Notes under the pieces: model-generated
The model's database searches: none
What the model was told of the DNA's origin: nothing
What the model saw: the letters and a program-made list of their open reading frames with translations, nothing else
DNA from: Candidatus Gastranaerophilales bacterium
Lineage (GTDB): Bacteria > Cyanobacteriota > Vampirovibrionia > Gastranaerophilales > UBA9971
Assembly: GCA_028278305.1 (NCBI GenBank)
Contig: JANQEP010000128.1
Coordinates: forward strand, 1-40,053
Length of the DNA stretch: 40,053 nucleotides
Direction of reading: 5' to 3'
Position numbers and translations under genes: made by a program
In this document: piece after piece, positions 33,586-40,053 of the stretch
How positions within the stretch are numbered: position 1 is the stretch's first letter
How the letters are laid out: each line of letters opens with the position of its first letter

Positions 33586-35362
33586 CCGTTATTACGTTCC
33601 CTTTAATCTTAATTCTCGATAAATCAGGTGAAGTATCATCAATATAGACATCTCCACCGATTTTCTTTAATTTTCCGAGGTCATTTATCTTGCTGTTTCT
33701 GAAATCAGCATTTCCGCCAATTTCTTGTAATTGCCCCAGGGATGTTATTTGACTTTTGGAGAAACTAGCATCTCCGCCAATTTCTTGTAATTGTCCCAGG
33801 GATGTTATTCGACTTGCGTAGAAATTAGCAATTCCGCCAATTTCTTGTAATTGTCCCAGGGATGTTATTTGACTATTGAAGAAATTAGCATTTCCGCCAA
33901 TTTCTTGTAATTGTCTCAGGGATGTTATTTGACTTTTGAAGAAATTAGCATCTCCGCCAATTTTTTGTAATTGTCTCAGGGATGTTATTTGACTTTTGAA
34001 GAAATTAGCATATCCGCCAATTTCTTGTAATTGTCCCAGGGATGTTATTTGACTTTCGTAGAAACCAGCATTTCCGCCAATTTTTTGTAATTGCCCGAGG
34101 TCATTTATCTTGCTGTTTCTGAAAAAAGCATTTCCGCCAATTTTTTGTAATTGCCCGAGAGATTCTAGATTGGTATTATTTCTAAGATCAATATCCTCTC
34201 TAATTTCTTTAATATGATTAAAAATATCATTCTCATCTATACCCAGGTCGAAAAAATCAAAACTATCTGAGAGTGGCTTATATTCAGAAATTATTAATTT
34301 TTGATCTTTTATTTTTTCAACATTTTTGCAAAGACACCTTAAAATGCTCTGGTAATCCCTATTTTCAATGGAATTTCCCAGATCTGTTTTTATTCTGTCA
34401 AATTTTTCTTTAGCAGATTTAGAGCTATTTATTTTCTTAGCTGTTTTTGTTGAAGTTTTTAAATCTTCAGTGTTGATATGTTCAACTACTTGATCAAGGT
34501 AAGCAACCGGTATCCCATTATTTCTTGGTCCCTGGATTTCAACAATTTTTTGCCCTACAAAGCGGACACCTACTCTGGGCTTGCCGTTTTCCAGGTATAT
34601 ATGAAAATCGCCATTTCCAAGGTAGTCTTCTGCGTTAAGTGACTTTGTACACCAGCTATCGTGTGATAGTGTTTTTAACTTTTTTACATTATCGCTAAAA
34701 CTATCGGGGTCATTTGCTTTTGACGGAATTTTTACCCAGTCCGTTATTGTTGTCCCTGTATTTTCTTTTCCAATACCTAATGCAATTTTTTTTTGTGTTT
34801 GCTTGTATTTATTACAAAAATTAAATTGTGACTCTTTACGTGCTTCCAGCATACTCTTAATATCATCAAGAGTATCTGCAAGTGCTCTTTTATTCAGTTC
34901 AAGAGGTAGAGCATGGTTGTCCGGCCTTAAATTTTTGGTTATAGATGAAAATACTATCAGGCACATTGCCTTATCATTTCTGATAACCTCATTTTCTTCT
35001 GTTATATATTGTTTCCACTCCTTGAGTATTCGTTTACGCTCGTCATTTACCCTTTTTATAAGTCCTTCTTTGTATTTTGGTTTCTGACTAATTTCATATT
35101 GTTCTAAATTAAGTGTTTTCTCTAATTTTGCAGATATCCAGTTATCAAAATCCTCTACCGAGGAAAATTCATTCAGGGGGGCTTTGAACATTCCCGCTGC
35201 CGCATAAGAAAACCCTGCTAACTCCTCCTTCTTATTAATTGCGCCAAAAGAAACCGTATCACGCCGGAGAACGCTTAATCCGGGATATCCGGACCGGCGA
35301 ATTAATGTTTCTTTTTTTGTATCAATTTTTGGGCTAAAAATCGGGCTAAAAAGTATATTCAT
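33575..35362 (-). CDS. LRR-like repeat protein with 'DTVSFG' N-terminus
   Basis: A 595-residue protein of unknown function. The N-terminus is MNILFSPIFSPKIDT and then a DTVSFG motif (35-40), a lineage-type segment. The middle (about 80-330) is charged and helical and contains SHDSWCTKSLNAEDYL (233-248) followed by a G-F-x-I-Y strand region. WCT-containing blocks like this occur in phage-linked proteins, an impression I cannot verify here. Residues 402-561 are eight 20-residue repeats of the form LGQLQEIGGxAxFxxSxITS, a leucine-rich-repeat-like solenoid, with a degenerate ninth unit. The 60-bp units at 33680-34159 are very similar in DNA. Large surface-type protein, possible effector or binding protein; this is inference. 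Confidence 0.8.
   Translation of the reverse strand: MNILFSPIFSPKIDTKKETLIRRSGYPGLSVLRRDTVSFGAINKKEELAGFSYAAAGMFKAPLNEFSSVEDFDNWISAKLEKTLNLEQYEISQKPKYKEGLIKRVNDERKRILKEWKQYITEENEVIRNDKAMCLIVFSSITKNLRPDNHALPLELNKRALADTLDDIKSMLEARKESQFNFCNKYKQTQKKIALGIGKENTGTTITDWVKIPSKANDPDSFSDNVKKLKTLSHDSWCTKSLNAEDYLGNGDFHIYLENGKPRVGVRFVGQKIVEIQGPRNNGIPVAYLDQVVEHINTEDLKTSTKTAKKINSSKSAKEKFDRIKTDLGNSIENRDYQSILRCLCKNVEKIKDQKLIISEYKPLSDSFDFFDLGIDENDIFNHIKEIREDIDLRNNTNLESLGQLQKIGGNAFFRNSKINDLGQLQKIGGNAGFYESQITSLGQLQEIGGYANFFKSQITSLRQLQKIGGDANFFKSQITSLRQLQEIGGNANFFNSQITSLGQLQEIGGIANFYASRITSLGQLQEIGGDASFSKSQITSLGQLQEIGGNADFRNSKINDLGKLKKIGGDVYIDDTSPDLSRIKIKGNVITATG
33680..34159. repeat. Eight 60-bp tandem repeats inside the LRR-like gene
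   Basis: Eight exact 60-bp periods encode the 20-residue protein repeat. Neighbouring units share long identical stretches such as TTGTAATTGTCCCAGGGATG, so they arose by recent tandem duplication or conversion. This is coding repeat, not a CRISPR. Confidence 0.9.
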
Positions 35363-35449
35363 CTTAAAAATTTTCTTTAATTCATTCTTGTTTTACAAAA
35401 CAAGTGAAAAAATAAAATTGCTGCAACAATTAAACTCGAATTGCTAAAT

Positions 35450-35606
35450 AACTCGAGTCGCGAATTGCATGTATGCAACGTTTGCCAAAACCCCTCAGCC
35501 GCCCCATAGATGGAAAAGAGGCTCCGCCTCTTTTCGATTCTCTATAATTTTTTGGCAAATGTTGCATAGTTATATCATGGTTTTGGACTAATTTGTGACT
35601 CGAGTT
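35450..35606. mobile_element. MITE-like inverted repeat element
   Basis: About 157 bp with terminal inverted repeats AACTCGAGTCGCGAATT (35450-35466) and AATTTGTGACTCGAGTT (35590-35606), 15 of 17 matching. An inner pair, TATGCAACGTTTGCCAAAA (35472-35490) and its complement (35550-35568), has 18 of 19. A central hairpin AAAAGAGG...CCTCTTTT lies between. No ORF of its own is credible. Related end sequences occur at 15474, 20351, 25123 and 35434. The 311-bp gap holds nothing else except the start region of the next gene. Confidence 0.75.
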
Positions 35607-35673
35607 AATTTTCACTGGAAAAATTTTCTCAATAAATGCTAACCTGTATTATAGGTAATTTGGGGGGATTACA

Positions 35674-36486
35674 GTGAAAAAAATTTTAAAAATATTTTCA
35701 ATTCTGCTTTGCGCTATAGCATTAAACTTTTCAATATTTTCTAATCAGGCAGGGTCTATTTTTAAGGAAAATACAGGACAAACGGGTTCTATTGAAAAAA
35801 AAGTCCTTGTTGCGCCTGAAGTTCAGGAAATTCTCGTGCTTCTTGAAACCGGTCTTGATATACAAAAATCCAGGCAAGGTGAGCCTTTTATCGCAAAAAC
35901 GATGGATGATATCTTTCTTAATTCAGATACAGTTTTAATACCAACTGGAAGCATTATTACAGGGGAGATAATCAAAGTAAAAAAACCGGGATTTATTTTT
36001 AAAGATGCATATATCAGTATTTCAATAGATACAATCAAAACTGGTTCTGAAAAAACAGTTACTTTAGAACCTCCTTTTGTTACAGACATTTATGATCCGG
36101 CTTCAGAAAAATTTCAAAAAAAGATAATTACCCGTCTACCTTCTTCTATAGCCTCATCAGGAAGCTCTTTTATTCTGGGACAGGGGACTTCTATGACAAG
36201 AGGTGCTATTTTGGGAATAAGCGCGGGGGCAGGAATAATGGGCGGAATTTTTTCCGGGCTTATAATGCCTGATAAAAATAAAACCAGGGCACAAACCTGT
36301 ACAAAAAGAGCTATTGGCTCAACACCGCCAATAAAATTTCACTCTATGGTGAGCAAGGGCAAAGTTTTCAGATTGAAAGCAGGAGAGTTTATAAATATTC
36401 ACTTTAAGTCAGAGGATATAAAGCTTATTATGGATAACTTTTCAACTGATAAAGATTCGCTTTCCATTGAGCCTTTAGTCCGGTAA
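35674..36486 (+). CDS. Secreted hypothetical protein, glycine-rich C-terminal region
   Basis: A 270-residue protein with a signal peptide (MKKILKIFSILLCAIALNFS). GTG start at 35674 with GGGGGGAT upstream, and no better ATG. The middle has a strand-rich segment, TVLIPTGSIITGEIIKVKKP, of a type seen in envelope proteins with small barrel-like 'PxGTxxxGxV' domains. About 165-200 is glycine/serine-rich and hydrophobic (GAILGISAGAGIMGGIFSGL), possibly a membrane or hairpin segment. I do not recognise the family. It is followed by the rpsL operon after 186 bp with no terminator clear to me. Confidence 0.7.
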   Translation: MKKILKIFSILLCAIALNFSIFSNQAGSIFKENTGQTGSIEKKVLVAPEVQEILVLLETGLDIQKSRQGEPFIAKTMDDIFLNSDTVLIPTGSIITGEIIKVKKPGFIFKDAYISISIDTIKTGSEKTVTLEPPFVTDIYDPASEKFQKKIITRLPSSIASSGSSFILGQGTSMTRGAILGISAGAGIMGGIFSGLIMPDKNKTRAQTCTKRAIGSTPPIKFHSMVSKGKVFRLKAGEFINIHFKSEDIKLIMDNFSTDKDSLSIEPLVR

Positions 36487-36672
36487 GAGTTTATATGTTT
36501 TTTAGCTAACCCGTCATTGGGGTTAATTAATAGTTTAACAACTCAGAACTTTAAACACTAATATGGCTTTGGTGCTTGACTTCAGGTCATGCTTGTTTTA
36601 AAAATAATTAATGATCATTCTCGATAAAATAATTAAATAGTAAATTAAACAGAGACTCAAGGAGAAATTTAA

Positions 36673-37047
36673 GTGCCAACAATAAATCAGCTAGTATCCA
36701 ATGAACGCAAAAAATTAAAGGAAAAAACAAAGTCTCCTGCATTAATAAGCTGTCCTCAAAGAAGAGGAGTATGTACAAGGGTTTACACAACAACCCCTAA
36801 AAAACCAAATTCAGCATTGAGAAAAGTTGCCAGGATAAGGCTTACAAACGGATTTGAGGTCACAGCTTATATTCCGGGAGTTGGTCATAACTTACAGGAA
36901 CACTCAGTGGTATTAATCCGGGGTGGAAGGGTAAAAGACCTTCCCGGGGTAAGATACCATATTGTTCGCGGTACACTTGACTCGGCAGGAGTACAAAATA
37001 GAGCGCAGGGCAGAAGTAAATACGGCGCTAAAAGACCTAAAAAGTAA
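36673..37047 (+). CDS. rpsL: 30S ribosomal protein S12
   Basis: Decoding-site ribosomal protein. The 124-residue sequence is standard, with [13 protein letters not shown], the [18 protein letters not shown] loop (streptomycin-linked lysines) and [20 protein letters not shown]. Start is GTG with AAGGAG upstream. It is first in the rpsL-rpsG-fusA order. Confidence 0.98.
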   Translation: MPTINQLVSNERKKLKEKTKSPALISCPQRRGVCTRVYTTTPKKPNSALRKVARIRLTNGFEVTAYIPGVGHNLQEHSVVLIRGGRVKDLPGVRYHIVRGTLDSAGVQNRAQGRSKYGAKRPKK

Positions 37048-37066
37048 CATTGGAGGAAAATAATTA

Positions 37067-37534
37067 ATGTCACGCAGAAATAAACCACCAAAAAGAATTC
37101 CTTTACAGGATCCCGTATATAATAGCCAGGATGTGGCAAAATTTATTAACAGGCTTATGAGGCGCGGTAAAAAAAGCATAGCGCAGAAAATTTTCTATAA
37201 TGCTCTGGAAATAGTTAAAGAAAAAACTAAAGAAGAGCCAATGGAAGTTTTCCGCAAAGCATTAAAAAACATCACGCCCCTGGTTGAAGTTAAAGCTAAA
37301 AGAATAGGCGGCTCAACATACCAGGTTCCTACCGAGGTAAGACCTGATAGGGGTACAGCCCTGGGTTCAACCTGGATAATAGATATAGCAAAAGCCAAAA
37401 CCGGCAAGCCAATGGAAGAAAAACTAGCCTCAGAAATTCTCTCCGCGGCAAACGGCGAAGGCGCTGCCGTTAAAAAACGTGAAGATACGCACAAAATGGC
37501 GGAAGCAAATAAAGCATTCGCTCATTACAGGTAA
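37067..37534 (+). CDS. rpsG: 30S ribosomal protein S7
   Basis: A 155-residue S7, the initiator protein of the 30S head assembly. It starts [19 protein letters not shown] and has [15 protein letters not shown] and [25 protein letters not shown] precedes the ATG and it lies 19 bp after rpsL. Confidence 0.98.
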   Translation: MSRRNKPPKRIPLQDPVYNSQDVAKFINRLMRRGKKSIAQKIFYNALEIVKEKTKEEPMEVFRKALKNITPLVEVKAKRIGGSTYQVPTEVRPDRGTALGSTWIIDIAKAKTGKPMEEKLASEILSAANGEGAAVKKREDTHKMAEANKAFAHYR

Positions 37535-37557
37535 AAATAAAATGTTTTAATATAAAA

Positions 37558-37612
37558 TTGGCAAAGCACAAAAGATGTTACCGGGAAAAAAACAGGCTTT
37601 GCCAAATTTTTT
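37558..37612 (+). terminator. Terminator/attenuator between rpsG and fusA
   Basis: A 10-bp stem TTGGCAAAGC / GCTTTGCCAA (37558-37567, 37596-37605) with a 28-base loop, followed by a run of seven A/T bases. It lies in the 247-bp gap before fusA and separates the ribosomal-protein genes from fusA. Confidence 0.55.
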
Positions 37613-37781
37613 GAAAATTTTACTACAACCCGGGCAATTTTTTTTACTGTTGTATTTTAAATAAACGAACGATCTTTTATTAAAGAACATATTTAGCAAA
37701 ATAAAGTCTTAATATTTATGTGAAATAATGACATAATAAATAAAAACAAAGAAAAAAACTAAAGAGGAACTAAAAAAAATC

Positions 37782-39863
37782 ATGAGCAGGAAATACGCAT
37801 TAAACAAGGTTAGAAACATCGGCATAGCCGCGCATATTGACGCGGGAAAAACTACCACTACAGAGAGAGTATTATTTTATACAGGCTTTAGCCATAAACT
37901 GGGAGAAGTGCACGAAGGGACTTCCGTAACCGACTTCATGGAGCAGGAAAGAGAAAGAGGAATCACAATAACCTCTGCTGCCGTAACTTCTTTCTGGAAA
38001 AACCACCAGGTTAATATTATTGATACACCGGGACACGTTGATTTTACGGTAGAAGTTGAAAGATCACTGCGAGTCCTGGACGGAATGGTAGCTGTTTTTT
38101 GCGCGGTAGGCGGTGTTCAGTCACAGTCAGAAACAGTATGGCGCCAGGCTAATAAGTATAAAGTTCCGAGAGTTGTTTTTGTTAACAAAATGGACAGGGT
38201 CGGAGCTAATTTCTTAAGGGTAGTAAACCAGATAAGAGAGCGGCTTCAGGGAAACGCTGTTCCTATCCAGCTTCCAATAGGAAGTGAAGATAATTTTAAA
38301 GGAATCATAGACATAATAGGGCAAAAAGCATATATCTATGAAGATGACCTGGGCAAAGACATAAGAGAAACTGAAATTCCCGAAGAGTATAAACAACAGG
38401 TCGCACAAAACAGAGAAAAGCTTATCGAAGCTGTTTCGGAGCATGACGATGAATTAATGATGAAATACCTTGAAGGTGAGGAATTATCAACTCAGGAAAT
38501 TATTAAAGGACTCAGAAAAGCGACGGTTGCGGATAAAATAATTCCTGTAACTTGCGGCTCAGCGTTCAAGAACAAAGGTGTCCAGCTTTTACTTGATGTG
38601 GTAATAAATTACCTGCCTTCACCGGTGGAAGTTCCTCCTGTTGAGGGAACAACCACTGACGGGGAAGAAATTACCAGGAAAAGCGATGATAATGAACCGT
38701 TTGCAGCCCTTGCTTTTAAGGTAATGACTGACCCGTACGTGGGAAGGCTGACTTTCATAAGGGTTTATAGCGGAACTTTAGCAACCGGAAGCTATATTTT
38801 AAATACAACAACCGGCAAAAGGGAACGTATAAGCAGAATGCTTCAGATGCAGGCTGATACCAGAAATGAAGTTCAAGAAATTAGAGCAGGAGACCTTGTA
38901 GCCGTTGTAGGCTTAAAAGACACCACAACAGGAGATACTCTCTGTGATGAAAAATCTCCGGTCCTCTTAGAATCGATAGAATTTCCGGAACCGGTTATTG
39001 CAATTGCAATTGAGCCAAAGACAAAGGCTGACCAGGATAAACTTTCCATAGCGCTTAATAAACTTGCAGAAGAAGATCCGACATTCAGGGTTAAAATTGA
39101 CTCTGAAACCGGTCAGACAATAATTTCAGGAATGGGCGAGCTTCACCTTGAAATTATAGTTGACAGGCTTCTCAGGGAGTTCAAAGTCGGGGCTAATGTA
39201 GGTAAACCCCAGGTTGCCTACAGGGAAACCATCACAAAAAATGTTGAAGTTGAAGGTAAATTCGTACGTCAGTCAGGCGGTCGTGGTCAGTACGGACATG
39301 TATGGCTTAAAATCGACCCGCTTGAGCCGGGTACAGGTTTTCAATTTGAGAATAAAATAGTGGGCGGTGTTATCCCGAAAGAATATATTCCCGCAGTTCA
39401 GAAAGGTGTGGAAGAAGCGCTTGCCGGCGGTGTTATTGCAGGTTATGAAGTTATAGACTTAAAAGTAACGCTGTTTGACGGCAGCTTCCACGAAGTTGAC
39501 AGCAGTGAACTTGCATTTAAAGCAGCAGGGAGTATAGCAGTTAAAGACGGCGTTAAAAAAGCCGCTGCTATTCTTCTAGAACCGATAATGAAAGTAGAAA
39601 TCGAAGTTCCTGAGGATTACCTCGGTGATGTAATCGGTGATCTTTCCGGAAGAAGGGGACGTGTTGAAGGAATGGAAGCAATAGAAGGTATAGGCTTACA
39701 GAAGATCAATGCTTTTGTCCCGTTAGCTGAAATGTTCGGTTATGCGACTGACATAAGAAGTAAAACCCAGGGCAGGGGCACATTTACAATGGAATTTGCC
39801 AGGTATGAACAGGTGCCTTCCAGCCTTGCTGAAGCTATAATCGGAAGCTGCAGAGTTATGTAG
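37782..39863 (+). CDS. fusA: Elongation factor G
   Basis: GTPase that translocates tRNA and mRNA on the ribosome. The 693-residue protein has G1 [13 protein letters not shown]2/G3 [15 protein letters not shown] and [10 protein letters not shown], then domains II-V, with the domain IV segment [15 protein letters not shown] and the C-terminal [13 protein letters not shown]. Length is normal for the housekeeping EF-G. AGAGG lies before the ATG. The 247-bp upstream gap suggests its own promoter. tuf is not found in the 190 bp after it. Confidence 0.98.
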   Translation: MSRKYALNKVRNIGIAAHIDAGKTTTTERVLFYTGFSHKLGEVHEGTSVTDFMEQERERGITITSAAVTSFWKNHQVNIIDTPGHVDFTVEVERSLRVLDGMVAVFCAVGGVQSQSETVWRQANKYKVPRVVFVNKMDRVGANFLRVVNQIRERLQGNAVPIQLPIGSEDNFKGIIDIIGQKAYIYEDDLGKDIRETEIPEEYKQQVAQNREKLIEAVSEHDDELMMKYLEGEELSTQEIIKGLRKATVADKIIPVTCGSAFKNKGVQLLLDVVINYLPSPVEVPPVEGTTTDGEEITRKSDDNEPFAALAFKVMTDPYVGRLTFIRVYSGTLATGSYILNTTTGKRERISRMLQMQADTRNEVQEIRAGDLVAVVGLKDTTTGDTLCDEKSPVLLESIEFPEPVIAIAIEPKTKADQDKLSIALNKLAEEDPTFRVKIDSETGQTIISGMGELHLEIIVDRLLREFKVGANVGKPQVAYRETITKNVEVEGKFVRQSGGRGQYGHVWLKIDPLEPGTGFQFENKIVGGVIPKEYIPAVQKGVEEALAGGVIAGYEVIDLKVTLFDGSFHEVDSSELAFKAAGSIAVKDGVKKAAAILLEPIMKVEIEVPEDYLGDVIGDLSGRRGRVEGMEAIEGIGLQKINAFVPLAEMFGYATDIRSKTQGRGTFTMEFARYEQVPSSLAEAIIGSCRVM

Positions 39864-39902
39864 CTTCAATAGCGGGTTAGTTTAAAAGTTAAAATGAATT
39901 TG

Positions 39903-39939
39903 TTAAAGCTAAAAACGACTATATCGTTTTTAGCTTTAA
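39903..39939 (+). terminator. Hairpin after fusA, probable terminator
   Basis: A perfect 16-bp stem (TTAAAGCTAAAAACGA and its complement, 5-base loop). The following T-run is weak, so termination strength is uncertain. Confidence 0.6.
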
Positions 39940-39945
39940 CATTAA

Positions 39946-39986
39946 GGAAGTATGAAAAAATTCTTACGTAAAATTTTTTAAAAATC
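39946..39986. repeat. Dispersed AT-rich repeat (TACGTA family), inverted copy 5
   Basis: GGAAGTATGAAAAAATTCTT then ACGTAAAATTTTTTAAAAATC is the reverse complement of the 18904 type. The remaining bases to the window end contain CCGAAATGTCATTCCGAGCA, another interspersed-repeat type, and no gene. Confidence 0.7.
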
Positions 39987-40053
39987 TACCTTGTCTCCCG
40001 GCACCATGTTGACAGCCCCCGAAATGTCATTCCGAGCAGCGCGGGCGAAAAAG

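Noticed and set aside
33680-34159. Regular 60-bp repeats resembling a CRISPR array
   Set aside because: There are no unique spacers, the period is exactly 60 bp and the units are in frame within a long coding sequence.
35430-35615. 61-codon leftward ORF
   Set aside because: It lies inside the MITE-like inverted repeat, so the open frame follows from repeat symmetry.
1-40053. tRNA, rRNA or other structured RNA genes
   Set aside because: No cloverleaf with a GGTTCGAATCC-like arm and no rRNA segments were noticed in the gaps by eye. A covariance-model search would be needed to exclude small RNAs.

Overview
This window is a low-GC bacterial chromosome segment made of housekeeping genes plus several unusual accessory pieces. 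A Vampirovibrionia / Melainabacteria-type lineage (non-photosynthetic relatives of cyanobacteria, e.g. Gastranaerophilales-like) fits best. The reasons are: two proteins with an N-terminal motif ending in 'FKG' or 'DTVSFG' (18331-18699, 33575-35362), which I associate with that group; a Tic20-like membrane protein (30258-30686); a CHASE2-adenylate cyclase; and ribosomal and repair genes of general bacterial type. This placement is an inference from protein character, not from a marker-gene tree.

Layout. 1-6772: a leftward purine operon, purC-purS-purQ-purL-purF, driven by a recognisable promoter at 6605-6633. It is interrupted twice by repeat elements of the 'cattgcgag...ggcaatctgtcc' type. 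One of these carries a complete GIY-YIG nuclease gene (4036-4371) and the other looks like a short internal-deletion derivative of the same element (5492-5640). 6773-9737: rightward genes for a MerR-like coiled-coil protein, a CCA-type nucleotidyltransferase and SurE. 9743-16721: leftward genes for a glycogen-debranching-type amylo-1,6-glucosidase, a CHASE2 adenylate cyclase, gpsA and a GT4 glycosyltransferase. 16722-18699: small genes, including a 53-residue protein, HPF, a small secreted protein and an 'FKG' protein. 19050-22650: leftward HtrA protease, ROK glucokinase and a secreted TPR protein. 22889-25807: HU, then the leftward grpE-dnaJ pair and an XRE regulator. 26011-30686: a small TPR protein, MazG-like-rluB, then rpsF-ssb-rpsR followed by a TPR protein and a Tic20-like membrane protein. 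31034-35362: mutS2, a small cysteine-rich ORF and a 595-residue repeat protein. 35674-39863: a secreted hypothetical protein and rpsL-rpsG-fusA.

How the parts relate. Most genes serve core functions: purine synthesis, tRNA 3'-end repair, glycogen and glucose use, translation, protein quality control, and DNA compaction and repair. The most interesting material lies between the genes. At least four dispersed repeat families occur: the GIY-YIG-associated element, a TACGTA-centred AT-rich element, a 'CTCGAATTGCTAATT' element that forms a MITE-like unit at 35450-35606, and a GC-rich 'GCGAAGCAGGCGGCGCTGTCCGC' element. There are also two long perfect palindromes (12059-12090, 18807-18848). The strongest candidate for something undescribed is the pairing of a GIY-YIG nuclease gene with a deletion derivative sharing both of its ends. 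The second is the LRR-like repeat protein with the lineage-type N-terminus.
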